Origin: Spirochaetia bacterium
Lineage (GTDB): Bacteria > Spirochaetota > Spirochaetia > DSM-16054 > Sediminispirochaetaceae
Direction of reading: 5' to 3'
DNA: 37,183 bases
Assembly: GCA_021736475.1 (NCBI GenBank)
Contig: JAIPFV010000019.1
Span: 1-37,183, forward strand
The translations under genes were made by a program, and so were the position numbers. Positions 8,259 through 19,377 of the stretch are shown piece by piece. Below the pieces are notes generated by a model. That model made no database searches and was not told where the DNA came from. It worked only from the letters and a program-made list of their open reading frames with translations. The stretch's first letter is position 1; the number at the start of each line of letters is the position of its first letter.

Positions 8259-9689
8259 TTATAGAATGTAGCGTGAAAGATCCTGGTCTTGCACAATATC
8301 CTGCAGCCTTTCATTTACATACTCCGGTGTAATCGGTATTTTCTGCCCTTCAAGCTCCGGGGCATTGAAAGATATATCCTCTAACAGCAACTCCATTATC
8401 GTCTGCAGCCGACGGGCACCGATATTTTCGGTTTTCGAATTCACATCGGCAGCAATCTCACTTATCCGCTTTAAGGAGTCGTCGGAAAAATCAAGTTCAA
8501 CCCCTTCGGTTTTCAAAAGTTCGCGGTACTGTTTGGTGAGGGCGTTTTCCGGTTCGGTCAGAATCCGGAAAAAATCCTTATCAGAGAGGTCTTCAAGCTC
8601 TACCCGCAGGGGAAACCGACCCTGCAGCTCCGGAATCAGGTCCGAAGGCTTGCTCATGTGAAAGGCACCTGCTGCAATAAATAAAATATGACTGGTATCT
8701 ATCAGCCCGTATTTAGTATTGATTTTGCTGCCTTCTACAATCGGCAGAATATCGCGCTGTACCCCTTCACGGGATACATCCATACCACCGCGGCCTTCTT
8801 TGACTGCCACCTTATCTATTTCATCGATAAAGATAATGCCCATCTGTTCAACCCGCTCACGGGCAACATCAGCGGCACTCTCGTCATCGATCAACTTATC
8901 CATTTCCTGGTCCAATAGAATTTCGCGGGCATTTTTAACCGATACCCGTCGTTTTTTCTTGTTTCCCCCAAAGATATTTCCGAGGTTTCCAAAATTCATA
9001 TTCATCTCTTCAAAACTCTGTCCGGAAAAAACTTCAATTGAAGGGGACTTGGACCCGGAGGTCTCAACCTCGACCATCTTATCGTCCAGTTTTCCGTCTC
9101 TCAGCATTTTTCTAAATTTTTCCCGGGTAGTCCCGCCGCTGTCAGAGCTCCTCTCGGAGCCGTTTTCAGTGCCGTCGCCGACATAGATCACATCGGAAGA
9201 TCCTGCCCCTCCAGCCGCCGGAGTGTTGTCGCTTTTATCACTGCTGGATCCGCCTTTTTTCACCCCCGGCAACAGCAAGTCCAGCACAGATTCCTCTGCG
9301 CGCTTTTCCGCCTCTTCGCGCACTTCTTCAGCCATTTCGCTTTTTACCATTGACAGGGCTACGCTCATAAGGTCGCGCACCATCGACTCGACATCCCGCC
9401 CCACATACCCTACTTCTGTGTATTTGGTAGCTTCAACTTTAATAAAGGGGGCACCGCTGAGTTTTGAAAGGCGGCGGGCGATCTCGGTTTTACCGACTCC
9501 GGTTGAACCGATCATGATGATGTTCTTCGGAGCAACTTCGTCCCGCAGATCATCCGGCAGATTACGGCGCCGAACTCTATTACGCAGGGCTATTGCCACC
9601 GACTTTTTTGCTTTCTCTTGTCCGATAATGTATTTATCTAAGGCTTTGACTATCTCTTTTGGTGTAAGTGAGAACAACGACTCTATCAT
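8259..9689 (-). CDS. hslU: ATP-dependent protease ATPase subunit HslU (ClpY)
   Basis: A 476-residue AAA+ unfoldase that feeds substrates into HslV. The Walker A motif GSTGVGKT is at residues 61-68, preceded by the family N-terminus [17 protein letters not shown]. Also visible are [14 protein letters not shown], the Walker B stretch [11 protein letters not shown] and the C-terminal DLSRYIL tail that inserts into HslV. Residues about 145-188 are a Ser/Gly/Asp-rich low-complexity stretch in the I domain, which makes the protein longer than the usual ~440-460. Its ATG overlaps the hslV stop (ATGA), with GGAGGA nine bases upstream. Confidence 0.96.
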   Translation of the reverse strand: MIESLFSLTPKEIVKALDKYIIGQEKAKKSVAIALRNRVRRRNLPDDLRDEVAPKNIIMIGSTGVGKTEIARRLSKLSGAPFIKVEATKYTEVGYVGRDVESMVRDLMSVALSMVKSEMAEEVREEAEKRAEESVLDLLLPGVKKGGSSSDKSDNTPAAGGAGSSDVIYVGDGTENGSERSSDSGGTTREKFRKMLRDGKLDDKMVEVETSGSKSPSIEVFSGQSFEEMNMNFGNLGNIFGGNKKKRRVSVKNAREILLDQEMDKLIDDESAADVARERVEQMGIIFIDEIDKVAVKEGRGGMDVSREGVQRDILPIVEGSKINTKYGLIDTSHILFIAAGAFHMSKPSDLIPELQGRFPLRVELEDLSDKDFFRILTEPENALTKQYRELLKTEGVELDFSDDSLKRISEIAADVNSKTENIGARRLQTIMELLLEDISFNAPELEGQKIPITPEYVNERLQDIVQDQDLSRYIL

Positions 9690-10231
9690 TTTAGTTCCTC
9701 CACGGTAAATTGATCGTTGGTGTAAATACAGATGTGGGCAGCAATCTTCATTGCCCGTTCAACTATTTCTCGAGCGCTTAATTCGGCAGTATCCAGGTAC
9801 GCCAGAGCCGCCGCATATGCATAATTTCCGCCGGATCCGATGGAAATCACTCCTCTTTCCGGTTCAACTACATCTCCGGTACCGGATATCAACAAGGTCT
9901 TATTCTTGTCGGCCACCAGCAGCATAGCTTCCAGCTTACGCAGCATCCGGTCGGTACGCCATTCTTTTGCTAATTCGACTGCGGCACGGGTAATATCGCC
10001 ATTGTATTCTTTTACCTTTCCTTCAAACCGCTCAAACAGGGTAAACGCATCGGCGGTTGCCCCGGCAAAACCGGTTAAAATTTGACCGTCGTACATACTA
10101 CGTACCTTACGAGCGTTCCCTTTCATTACTGTCTCGCCCAGGGTTACCTGACCGTCACCGGCCATGGCGACCTCATTTCCCTTGCGGACAGCCAAAATCG
10201 TTGTTCCGTGAAAATTCTTATCGTTTTCCAT
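9686..10231 (-). CDS. hslV: ATP-dependent protease peptidase subunit HslV (ClpQ)
   Basis: A 181-residue Ntn-type peptidase forming the double-hexamer proteolytic core. The N-terminal threonine nucleophile would be Thr10 ([10 protein letters not shown]), after removal of a nine-residue propeptide. [10 protein letters not shown] and [17 protein letters not shown] are family motifs. The ATG at 10231 lies inside the end of xerC (14-base overlap) with GGGAGG nine bases upstream. The xerC-hslV-hslU order is the same as the codV-clpQ-clpY order of Bacillus. Confidence 0.96.
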   Translation of the reverse strand: MENDKNFHGTTILAVRKGNEVAMAGDGQVTLGETVMKGNARKVRSMYDGQILTGFAGATADAFTLFERFEGKVKEYNGDITRAAVELAKEWRTDRMLRKLEAMLLVADKNKTLLISGTGDVVEPERGVISIGSGGNYAYAAALAYLDTAELSAREIVERAMKIAAHICIYTNDQFTVEELK

Positions 10232-11117
10232 GTGGATGAGCCTCCCTATAAACCTTTTTCAGCTTCTCTAACCCCACGTGCGTGTAGATTTGCGTAGTTG
10301 ATACGCTTGAGTGCCCGAGCATCTCCTGTACCATACGAATATCCGCGCCCTGATCGAGAAGATGTGTAGCAAAACTGTGGCGGAAGGTGTGGGGCGAGAC
10401 CTTCTTTGAAATACCACTGCGCTGCATGTATTTGTTGATAATAAGAGCCATACCGCGCGCAGTTAAACGGGTACCCTTTAAGTTTATAAATAGAGCCCCT
10501 GTTTCATCAAGTGAGTTTCTTGCAATATACTGCCCGCGCATATCAAGATAATATGACAAGGCGGCCTGAGCCGGCCTGCCTACATAGACATAGCGCTCTT
10601 TATTTCCCTTTCCAAGTACTCTAATTGACTTTTTTCCTCGTTGGACATCCGAAATATCCATTGCAGAGATCTCTGCAACTCGACATCCGGTCGAATAAAG
10701 TAGTTCCAGCAGAGCCCGATCACGGGAACCGTTAAACGAATCATCGGGCATGGCAAGAAGCTTGTCGACTTCGGTTCCGCTCAACACCTGCGGAAGTTTC
10801 CTCCCGCTGGAGCTGCTTTTAATATGCTCAAACGGGTCGACCCCAGTTATCTCAAACTGTACGGCGTAGTGATACAAGCCCTTTACCGCCGACAATGCGC
10901 GATTAATCGAACTTCCACTCAGGTTGTCTCGGTGCAAGCTGCCCACAAAGGCACGCACATCAGCCGGTCGCAGCTGTGTCCATTCACTCTCCCGATCAAC
11001 GACAAAGCCCTCAAAGCGGTTAAGATCGCTTTGGTAGGCACGAATACTATGAGTCGAAAGCCCTCGAACCGATTCTAGGTAATGGATATAGTCAGTTAAA
11101 ACTTCCTGCAGTTTCAT
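10218..11117 (-). CDS. xerC: Tyrosine recombinase XerC (CodV-like)
   Basis: A 299-residue site-specific recombinase likely acting with XerD at dif to resolve chromosome dimers. The N-terminal SAM-like DNA-binding domain ([20 protein letters not shown]) is followed by a catalytic domain with Arg in [31 protein letters not shown] and the nucleophile Tyr in QIYTHV. I set the start at ATG 11117, which overlaps the dprA stop (ATGA) and has GGAGG about five bases upstream; the frame extends to another ATG at 11135. The XerC rather than XerD label relies on its place before hslVU. Confidence 0.9.
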   Translation of the reverse strand: MKLQEVLTDYIHYLESVRGLSTHSIRAYQSDLNRFEGFVVDRESEWTQLRPADVRAFVGSLHRDNLSGSSINRALSAVKGLYHYAVQFEITGVDPFEHIKSSSSGRKLPQVLSGTEVDKLLAMPDDSFNGSRDRALLELLYSTGCRVAEISAMDISDVQRGKKSIRVLGKGNKERYVYVGRPAQAALSYYLDMRGQYIARNSLDETGALFINLKGTRLTARGMALIINKYMQRSGISKKVSPHTFRHSFATHLLDQGADIRMVQEMLGHSSVSTTQIYTHVGLEKLKKVYREAHPHGKR

Positions 11118-12100
11118 CCAACCCTCCGATACCATAGGCCGTCAAATCTAAGAAGATGTCCCTCCAGCTCTTCCTCAAGCCGCCGGCTTGGGGAGAACCT
11201 GTCCGGTTGCAGTGTCTCAAGGCGTTCGTCCATCGGTATCCGCCACGCATTAAGTATTTTTTGTGCATCTACAATCAGCATGCCTCCCTCATCGGATAAG
11301 CGCAATGCGCCGGCGCCTCGTCGACCGTAGGTGCCGGCAGAATGCACATACACTTCCCTATCCTGGTCAAGTGCATGATCGGCGGTGATGAGGGCTCCCG
11401 ATTTTTCAGGGGCCTGCACAACCACCAGTGCCCGAGCAATTCCGCTTATAATTCGGTTCCGTTCCGGAAAACGGAATCGGCTGGCCGGAGTGTAAGGAGG
11501 ATATTCACTGATCAGCGCCCCTCCATTTTGAAGTATTCGCCCAGCGAGCTCGCGGTTACTTGAGGGATAGACCCTATCAATTCCATTTCCCATTATCGCC
11601 ACAGTCTGCTGCTGGACCTTGAGGGCACCCCAATGAGCCGCAGCATCAATGCCGGCGGCTAAGCCGGAGATTATCGGCAGGCCCGCCAAACCCAGTTCCG
11701 CCGCCAATGAAAAGGCGGCTTTACGCCCCGCGGGAGTTGGCTGCCGGGTTCCCACAATCGCAACCGCCGGGCGATCCTGCTTCGGAAGGGTACCTCGGAC
11801 ATACAGCATATATGGGGAGTCGGCCATTTGGCGAAGTAAAGGCGGATATTCACGGTCCCAATAACTGACAGCCCGTGCTCCGGAACGCTCCACATCCTCG
11901 GCAATTTTCCGGGCTCGGCGGACCAATTCGGCATTGGCCGGGTTGTTATGAGAAATCCCCTGTGTAGTCATCTGTATCATTTCAAAAAGACTTGTCTGTT
12001 CAAACTCTTCTATGGAAGAGAGGTAGAATCCCAAGGCGATACGATCCCGGGGTATAATGCCCTTTATGAGGCTTATGGCAATGGAAAGAATATCAGCCAT
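11114..12100 (-). CDS. dprA: DNA processing protein DprA (Smf)
   Basis: A 328-residue protein with the DprA Rossmann fold: VAIVGTRQPTPAG at about residues 113-125, then SGLAAGIDAAAHWGAL, MGNGIDRVYP and ERNRIISGIARALVVV. DprA loads RecA on incoming single-stranded DNA during transformation and is also present in non-competent bacteria. ATG at 12100 has GGAGG at five bases and overlaps the preceding lipoprotein gene by eight bases. A frame extending to 12160 would lie within that gene and is not chosen. The C-terminal region has a helical, possibly winged-helix part. In treponemes a topA gene often follows dprA; here xerC follows directly (recollection, worth checking). Confidence 0.93.
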   Translation of the reverse strand: MADILSIAISLIKGIIPRDRIALGFYLSSIEEFEQTSLFEMIQMTTQGISHNNPANAELVRRARKIAEDVERSGARAVSYWDREYPPLLRQMADSPYMLYVRGTLPKQDRPAVAIVGTRQPTPAGRKAAFSLAAELGLAGLPIISGLAAGIDAAAHWGALKVQQQTVAIMGNGIDRVYPSSNRELAGRILQNGGALISEYPPYTPASRFRFPERNRIISGIARALVVVQAPEKSGALITADHALDQDREVYVHSAGTYGRRGAGALRLSDEGGMLIVDAQKILNAWRIPMDERLETLQPDRFSPSRRLEEELEGHLLRFDGLWYRRVG

Positions 12101-12821
12101 TATAACCTCCCCCCAGGAGCTGTTCCCGGTTTTCCCGGGCCCGCTGCTGCATAGTCGCATCTTCAGTCTCTTCTAGTATCTGATCGTAAATTTCGATTGC
12201 CTCTTCATAGCGATTCTGTCTCACTCGAATCGCCGCGAGGAGGAAACGGGCCTTTTGACTGCCGGGACGCACTTCAAGAGCCCGCTGTACGTACTCCTCA
12301 GCTTCCAGAGCCCGGTCAAGTTCAAAAATATAGAGCACCGAAAGGGCATAGAGGGCTTCAAAGTAGTTACGCTTAAGTTCAGCTGCCCGCTGATAATGGT
12401 AGGCCGCATCTTCTAAACGGGAGATCCGCTGGGCTTCACTCGCTTGTGCCCCTACTGTTTGAGCACTGGCTAAACCCGTATAGTACTGCACTACATGGTT
12501 GTTCGGGTATATCTCCAGAGATTTCAGAAAGTACTCCCGGGCCGGTCCGTACATCTCCTGGTCCATATACTCGAGGGCCAGCATCTTGTAATAGATACCG
12601 AGCTTGCCCGTCTCTTCAACCAAGTCCTGAACCTTATCCGAAAAACGCTCTACATGGTCCTCCAGTTCAGCAACTCTTTGAGTATCTACCTCTTCACCGC
12701 TGTACTGACCTGTCTCGGTGTTCATCAGTCTGTTGAGGATTCTCTTTTGCTCTTCATTGCAGCCCGTGAGCACCATAGCTGCCGCAACTACTAGAATAAC
12801 TACCGCTTTTATACGCATCAT
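12093..12821 (-). CDS. TPR-repeat lipoprotein, unknown function
   Basis: A 242-residue predicted lipoprotein. The signal peptide (1-20) ends in the lipobox LTGC, with Cys21 as the lipidated residue. A short helical segment (AELEDHVERFSDKVQDL) precedes about three to four TPR-type helix pairs (YGPAREYFLKSLEIYPNN; AAYHYQRAAELKRNYFEALY; ALEAEEYVQRALEVRPGS; RYEEAIEIYDQILEET). AGGAGG lies eight bases before the ATG at 12821, which overlaps the xerD stop. It sits between two recombination genes and after ftsZ. TPR lipoproteins often scaffold envelope complexes, so a division-linked envelope role is possible but only inferred. Confidence 0.88.
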   Translation of the reverse strand: MMRIKAVVILVVAAAMVLTGCNEEQKRILNRLMNTETGQYSGEEVDTQRVAELEDHVERFSDKVQDLVEETGKLGIYYKMLALEYMDQEMYGPAREYFLKSLEIYPNNHVVQYYTGLASAQTVGAQASEAQRISRLEDAAYHYQRAAELKRNYFEALYALSVLYIFELDRALEAEEYVQRALEVRPGSQKARFLLAAIRVRQNRYEEAIEIYDQILEETEDATMQQRARENREQLLGGGYNG

Positions 12822-13759
12822 GGGGTATGCCTCCTAGTAGTACTAGAGGGGAAACTCTGCTCCGGGGCTTCAGAACCTCGCGGATGTAAAGCAGCATGTA
12901 CTTGCCGCAACTCCTCATTCTCTACATGGGTATATATCTGGGTGGTTCCGATATCAGCATGCCCTAAAAGGGCCTGTACCGACCGCAAATCGGCTCCCCC
13001 CTGAAGCAAATGAGTAGCAAAAGAGTGTCTCAAAGTGTGTACCTTGGCTTCAATCCCTGCCCTTTCACAGATCTGCTTAAACCGCTTCCAAATTCCTTTC
13101 CTGGAGAGGGCAGTTCCCCGCATACTCAGAAACAGGCTATCCTCAATTCGGTTGCGTTTTAACATATGCGGTCGTGAAAGCTGCAGATACTGTCTAATCC
13201 AATAGACGCCATGATCCCCTACCGGGACAATCCTCTCCCGATTGCCCTTCCCATGTACCCGAGCTACGCCCTCGGCAAGAAAAACTGAACCGACCTTCAA
13301 TTCTGCAGCCTCGGAGATCCTCAAACCGCAGGAATAGATTACTTCAAACAAAGCTCGATCCCGCAGCCCATAATGGCTGTCCAATTGAATTGCCTTGAAG
13401 AAAGCCTCGACCTCTTCCCGGGTCATCACATCCGGAAGAGGAGCCGAGCGCCGGGGCGAGTCGATTTGTCCGGCGGGATTATCAACCCGATACTCCTCCT
13501 GCAGCAGAAATTTGAAAAACGAGCGCAAGGCGCTGATCGTTTTTGCCAGAGTGCGGTGATCAACTCCACCCTGTCGACGGTGGGTGATAAAATCAAGCAG
13601 ATCGAGGGTCTGCACGCTCTTCAAGCTGCATGCAGCTTCAGTGCACCAATCAGAGAGGAAACGGATCTCCCGCATATAGGTCTCACGGCTAAGGGGGGCA
13701 ATCTGCGCCGTGGAACTGAGGAAATCTTCGTATTCTCTAATGAGCACCTGATTTTCCAT
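12818..13759 (-). CDS. xerD: Tyrosine recombinase XerD-like
   Basis: A 313-residue tyrosine recombinase. It shows an N-terminal SAM-like domain (LIREYEDFLSS) and catalytic residues in [34 protein letters not shown] and QIYTHV. The last 20 residues are a Ser/Thr/Pro-rich tail beyond the usual end. ATG at 13759 starts two bases after the ftsZ stop with only a weak ribosome site, so coupling to ftsZ is likely. It would pair with the xerC-like gene at 10218-11117. XerC/XerD assignments could be swapped, since both proteins carry all catalytic residues. Confidence 0.87.
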   Translation of the reverse strand: MENQVLIREYEDFLSSTAQIAPLSRETYMREIRFLSDWCTEAACSLKSVQTLDLLDFITHRRQGGVDHRTLAKTISALRSFFKFLLQEEYRVDNPAGQIDSPRRSAPLPDVMTREEVEAFFKAIQLDSHYGLRDRALFEVIYSCGLRISEAAELKVGSVFLAEGVARVHGKGNRERIVPVGDHGVYWIRQYLQLSRPHMLKRNRIEDSLFLSMRGTALSRKGIWKRFKQICERAGIEAKVHTLRHSFATHLLQGGADLRSVQALLGHADIGTTQIYTHVENEELRQVHAALHPRGSEAPEQSFPSSTTRRHTP

Positions 13760-13761
13760 GC

Positions 13762-14931
13762 TTACTGCTCGTTCTCTCCCGAGGCTTTTTTGCCTCGCAG
13801 AACCGTCGGTATACCTAAATCGTGATCGCCGGAATTACGACCGCTCAGAAAACCACCGGAGGTGTTGCGATTGAGCCCCTTTTGCAGATTCAACCACTCT
13901 TTATATTTTATGATCTCATCCTGCGGCTCCTGGGATGCCTCTTCATCCACCGTCACCGACTGACTATGAAAACCGGTAGCAACTACAGTAACCTTTACCT
14001 CGTCTTCTAAATCGCTTTTGATTGATTGACCGGGAATAATAAGGGCATCGTCGTCCGCGTTGGCAGTAATTATTTTTACTACCTCCTCGTACTCGCTAAG
14101 CGACAAATCTTCTCCGCCGGTTACATTGACTAAAATTCCCTTGGCACCCTCAATATGAGCATCTTCCAAAAGGGGATTATTGATGGCATTGGTCGCCGCA
14201 TCCACCGCCCGGTTATCGCCGTGTCCCACACCGATACCCATTAGAGCATCGCCGCGGCCTTTCATAATTGTACGTACATCGGCAAAGTCGATATTGATCT
14301 CACCCGGTTCGGTAATTAGCTCAGAGATACCCTGTACACCCTGACGCAGCACATCGTCGGCCATTAGAAAGGCCTCACGGATTGGAGTTCGCCGCTCAAC
14401 TATTTTGAGGAGATACTGATTGGGAATAGTAATCAGGGTGTCAACTTCATTCCGGAGCTTCGCGATGCCTTGGTCAGCCAGCTTCATTTTCTGCCGCCCC
14501 TCAAAGTCGAAGGGTTTCGTCACCACAGCTACCGTCAGTGCCTCCAGCTCACGGGCAATCTGTGCGACAATCGGAGCGGAACCTGTCCCGGTACCACCAC
14601 CCATTCCGGCAGTAATAAAGACCATGTCCGCTCCCTGTAGAGCATTTTTGATCTCCTCTCGTGACTCCTCTGCGGCTTTTTCTCCAACATCCGGAACCCC
14701 TCCAGCGCCTAAGCCACCGGTAAGCTGAGAACCAATTGGAAGCGTAGTACGGGCGTTTGACCGTTGCAGTGCCTGCATGTCGGTATTAACCGCAATAAAA
14801 TCTACCTTTTTTAAACCGGATGTGATCATGCGGTTTACCGCATTACTTCCACCGCCACCTACTCCAATTACTTTAATAACCGTAGGCTCTATCTGCTCTT
14901 GTGTGTGTTCGTCTATTATTTCGATTTGCAT
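13762..14931 (-). CDS. ftsZ: Cell division GTPase FtsZ
   Basis: A 389-residue tubulin homologue that builds the Z ring. The tubulin signature GGGTGTG is at residues 111-117, with [15 protein letters not shown] upstream. The T7 loop region ([11 protein letters not shown]) is intact. The C-terminal linker ends in the conserved peptide DLGIPTVLR that binds FtsA, followed by a short basic/acidic tail. ATG at 14931 has GGGAGGGGG close upstream. The 117-base gap to ftsA holds a long hairpin. Confidence 0.97.
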   Translation of the reverse strand: MQIEIIDEHTQEQIEPTVIKVIGVGGGGSNAVNRMITSGLKKVDFIAVNTDMQALQRSNARTTLPIGSQLTGGLGAGGVPDVGEKAAEESREEIKNALQGADMVFITAGMGGGTGTGSAPIVAQIARELEALTVAVVTKPFDFEGRQKMKLADQGIAKLRNEVDTLITIPNQYLLKIVERRTPIREAFLMADDVLRQGVQGISELITEPGEINIDFADVRTIMKGRGDALMGIGVGHGDNRAVDAATNAINNPLLEDAHIEGAKGILVNVTGGEDLSLSEYEEVVKIITANADDDALIIPGQSIKSDLEDEVKVTVVATGFHSQSVTVDEEASQEPQDEIIKYKEWLNLQKGLNRNTSGGFLSGRNSGDHDLGIPTVLRGKKASGENEQ

Positions 14932-14971
14932 TGCCCCCTCCCGAGCATAGTTTTGAAAATATTTTTTCTAG

Positions 14972-15019
14972 CGGGATAGTACGGAATGCACTAACCCTTG
15001 TGCACTCCGTATTGTCCCG
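14972..15019 (-). other. 20-bp hairpin in the ftsA/ftsZ gap
   Basis: Positions 14972-14991 pair with 15000-15019: CGGGATAGTACGGAATGCAC against GTGCACTCCGTATTGTCCCG, with one A/C mismatch, two G-T pairs and an eight-base loop. On the transcribed strand it is followed by CTAGAAAAAATATTTTC, not by a T run, so it is not a textbook terminator. It could be an RNase III-type processing or stability site that raises ftsZ relative to ftsA, or a partial attenuator. Confidence 0.75.
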
Positions 15020-15048
15020 ACACTCATTTTCGCATCGCTTCTATGAAC

Positions 15049-16284
15049 TCATAGGAACTCCTTGAACCAGTTCTTTAGTTTTCCCATCATTCCGTCTCCA
15101 CTGCGCTTGCCCGGCGATACATGTCCGCCTTCCGCCTCCATAATTTCGGAGGCATACAGCACAAGCCCAACACCTGTTGCATACACAGGACTCTGATATA
15201 CATCGGACAAGCCGCCCACCTTTACCGGATACCCGATACGGCCGGGTATTCCGAATACCTCCCGCGCCAGTTCAGCAGTTCCCGGCAGTTGTGCTCCCCC
15301 GCCGGTAATTACCACACCACCGCCGAGGTGCTTATCAAAACCCTTCTTCTCAAGCCGACTGCGGATCATTGTAAAAATCTCCTCCATCCGCGGTTGAATA
15401 ATTTTACATATCTCCTTGCGCGGGATTGAAGCTGAAGGCCACCCACCGACCCCCGGGATAATTACTTCCTCCTCAGTGTCAATCATCGGCATGAAGGCAC
15501 AGCCGGCCTCTTGCTTGATCTTCTCCGCAGCTTCAAAGGGTGTTTTCAGCATGATCGACACATCGTTGGTTACTTGTCCTCCACCGATCGAAAGCACATC
15601 GGTGTAGTACGGAGCACCTTCAGAGTACACCAATATATCAGTAGTCCCGCCGCCAAGATCTATCAGCAGCACCCCAAGTTCTTTCTCCTCTTTAGAAAGG
15701 ACCGCTTTTCCCGACGCCAGTGACTGTAGTACAATATCCTGAACCCGAAAACCGGCTCGATTTACACACTTCAATAGATTCTGTGCGCTGGTCACGGCGC
15801 CGGTAATTATATGCACTTCCGCTTCGAGGCGGATGCCGATCATGTCCAGAGGATCTTTAATGCCCCCCTGGTCATCAACAATAAACTCCTGCGGAATTAC
15901 ATGTATAACCTCACGGTCCATTGGAATTACAATCGCTTTGGCGGCATCGATTACACGCCCTACATCATTACGGTTTATCTCCCGCCCCTTACCGGTTACC
16001 GCAACCACTCCGCGTGAATTAATCCCTTCAATATGGGCTCCGCCTATACCGGTTACCACTTCCTGTACCTCACGGCCCGACATCATCTCGGCCGCTTCAA
16101 TAGCCGCATGCACCGAACGGAGAGTAGACTCTATATTCACCACTACACCGCGACGGAGACCTTCGGACGGACTTGTGCCGACGCCGGTAATCTGGATAAA
16201 ACCGTTCTCGTTCCACTCTCCGATAACAGCACAGACCTTATTTGTTCCAATATCAAGTCCGACAATCATATCTTTTGCAGGCAC
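15049..16284 (-). CDS. ftsA: Cell division protein FtsA
   Basis: A 411-residue actin-family protein that tethers FtsZ to the membrane. Phosphate 1 motif VGLDIGTNKVCAVI is near the N-terminus, followed by the SHS2 insert, the phosphate 2 motif LLIDLGGGTTDI and adenosine motif GGGVVITGGGAQLPG. The last residues (MGKLKNWFKEFL) are an amphipathic helix for membrane binding. The start is GTG at 16284, immediately after the ftsQ stop, with GGGGAGG six bases upstream. Confidence 0.95.
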   Translation of the reverse strand: MPAKDMIVGLDIGTNKVCAVIGEWNENGFIQITGVGTSPSEGLRRGVVVNIESTLRSVHAAIEAAEMMSGREVQEVVTGIGGAHIEGINSRGVVAVTGKGREINRNDVGRVIDAAKAIVIPMDREVIHVIPQEFIVDDQGGIKDPLDMIGIRLEAEVHIITGAVTSAQNLLKCVNRAGFRVQDIVLQSLASGKAVLSKEEKELGVLLIDLGGGTTDILVYSEGAPYYTDVLSIGGGQVTNDVSIMLKTPFEAAEKIKQEAGCAFMPMIDTEEEVIIPGVGGWPSASIPRKEICKIIQPRMEEIFTMIRSRLEKKGFDKHLGGGVVITGGGAQLPGTAELAREVFGIPGRIGYPVKVGGLSDVYQSPVYATGVGLVLYASEIMEAEGGHVSPGKRSGDGMMGKLKNWFKEFL

Positions 16285-17148
16285 CTATTCCTCCCCCACT
16301 CGGTATACAACCTCATCTGTCCTGAAATCGATCTCCTCAATGGTTGCTTCCATACCTTTATCTGCTACCACATCCAATACCAATACAATATATTTCATCA
16401 ATTCTTCGGTGAGAGCAGGACCGGTCCGCACCCTTACCTGGTATTGTGAAGGAAATAGCACTACTTCGTAATCGGTTGCGTTCTTTTTAACGAATTTCAC
16501 TTCGGAAATCAACCGATAGAGGGCTGGATTCTCTACCTGCAAACGGCTCAAATCCTCCAGAAAATTGGTGAGCACCTGCGGCAATTGCATTCCGTCCTTA
16601 TAAACAGGAACATCTATACCGGAAATTATCGGCAAATCTAAAAATTCAACTCCCTTGGAACGAAATATAATTCCGGAGGAATCGACGTAAGTGGGTACCA
16701 TTCCACCGGCATCTAAAATAGTAAGAGCTGCTAAGGGCTGCCGTTCGATAATAGCTATATTCAAACTGTGGGGAAACTCCTTGCTGACTTCAGCACTCTT
16801 TATTAATGGAACTCGTTCCAAGCGCGCTGAGATTAACTCCGGTTTCACATCGAAGAAATAAGTGCTCCCCTCTACCGCTGCAATTGAGAGCAGTTCTTCA
16901 TTGGTATAGGGAAAATCACCGGCAGCCTGAATACTAATTTTGTTTACTACTAAATACGGTGCTATCAGCACATGATATACGATCTCAGCCAACAATAGAA
17001 AAGCTAATATAGCAATAATAAAGGTAAACAGGCGCCGTAAATCTCGCTGGTCTCGCTCCACCCGTCGCTGAACACGTTGATCCTGAATAGTGCTGTGCTG
17101 GGGCTGGTAATTTTTATCGGAATTCTTAAATAATGCGATGCTACTCAT
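16285..17148 (-). CDS. ftsQ: Cell division protein FtsQ/DivIB
   Basis: A 287-residue bitopic membrane protein: basic cytoplasmic tail (1-40), one membrane helix (about 41-63), then a POTRA domain (VVNKISIQAAGDFPYTNEEL ...) and the FtsQ beta domain. SAEVSKEFPHSLNIAIIERQPLAAL is a recognisable FtsQ signature. FtsQ links FtsL/FtsB to the divisome. ATG at 17148 overlaps the ftsW stop (ATGA) and has GGGGGAG nearby. Sequence identity in this family is low, so the call rests on layout and position between ftsW and ftsA. Confidence 0.88.
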   Translation of the reverse strand: MSSIALFKNSDKNYQPQHSTIQDQRVQRRVERDQRDLRRLFTFIIAILAFLLLAEIVYHVLIAPYLVVNKISIQAAGDFPYTNEELLSIAAVEGSTYFFDVKPELISARLERVPLIKSAEVSKEFPHSLNIAIIERQPLAALTILDAGGMVPTYVDSSGIIFRSKGVEFLDLPIISGIDVPVYKDGMQLPQVLTNFLEDLSRLQVENPALYRLISEVKFVKKNATDYEVVLFPSQYQVRVRTGPALTEELMKYIVLVLDVVADKGMEATIEEIDFRTDEVVYRVGEE

Positions 17149-18289
17149 AACTCCCCCCTTGCGGATGCGGGAGCATTCCGAGACAAATTAAGCAATAAGC
17201 CGGCCATTATCAAACTTATCACCATCGATGAGCCACCATGCGAGAAAAAGGGAAGTGGAAGCCCGGTGGCCGGTACCATTCCTACCACTACTGCCATATT
17301 GACCAGGGCCTGAAATACGAGGCAGCTCGTAAGACCGAGGGTGAGCATAAAACTAAAACGGTCACTTGGCTCATACTGAAGAGCTAAAGAGTAACCGCGC
17401 ACGGCCAGGGCCAAAAACAGAACTACTGCAAAAACAACTCCAACAAATCCCATTTCCTCGGCGAACACCGCGAAAATAAAATCAGAATGGGCTTCCGGAA
17501 GGCCGCCGAACTTCTCAGTTCCCATCCCGAAACCTCGACCCCAGAAATCCCCGGATGCCAGTGCGTGTCTGGCGGCTATTACCTGATATCCAGTACCTAT
17601 AGGATCGCTGTTCGGATCCAAAAACGCAATCACCCGCCGCACCCGGTACTCCTTTGTAAGCACCAGCATAGAGGCCAGAGGCAGGACCATTGAAAATAAA
17701 AACAAAAAATAGCGAAATTTTATTCCCGCTACAAAAAAGAGCAACAGAGAGACAATTATCACAAACAAGGCTGTCGAAAAATCGTTCTGCAGATAAATCA
17801 AAGCGGTAAACAAAAAGACCACCAGAAGGGGCGGAATAATTGAGTTGACCACATCATCGAGCCGTTCGCCCTTCTTTGAAAGTATGGCGCTTAGGTAGAT
17901 CACCAAAGTGAGCTTTGCTAGTTCCGAAGGTTGAAAGGTATACCCGCCAATGCTAAGCCAGCGATTAGCCCCCATAATGCTGTGTTTCAGGCCAGGAATG
18001 AAGGTAGCTGCCAGCAAGGTTAGCGTAAGTACCAACAGTAAGGGGGTTTTATGAACCAACCCCTGCAGCGGTATTCTTGATGAAATAAAAGCCAAAACAA
18101 CTCCCACCCCGACAAAGGCAATTTGCCGATAAAAGAAGTGAAAGGGGTCGTCGAAGCGCTTACCCCCGTAATAGTATGAGGCGGAAAAGAGCGTCCCTAG
18201 ACCAATTCCTACAATAAGTATGAACAGGATCAACAGAGTCGTGTCGTGGCGCTCTTCTTTTACTCTTTCAGCATAAAATCTATCATTCA

Positions 18290-18293
<4 letters not shown>
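17145..18293 (-). CDS. ftsW: SEDS-family peptidoglycan polymerase FtsW
   Basis: A 382-residue polytopic protein with about ten membrane helices. SIGGYTFQPSELAKLTLVIYL, YLQNDFSTALF, PEAHSDFIFAVFAEEMGFVG and GLPLPFFSHGGSS are SEDS signatures. It would polymerise lipid II at the septum with a class B PBP, which is not encoded in this window. The start is ATG at 18293 or the adjacent ATG at 18290; these overlap the mraY stop and have no good ribosome site, so translation is probably coupled. The frame reading to 18377 lies inside mraY and is rejected. RodA is the alternative name, but the division context favours FtsW. Confidence 0.92.
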
Positions 18294-19369
<1,076 letters not shown>

Positions 19370-19377
19370 ACGCCCTC

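Noticed and set aside
15833-16471. Plus-strand frame of 212 codons opposite ftsA and ftsQ.
   Set aside because: Low-complexity Ser/Thr/Ile translation, antisense to two well-supported genes.
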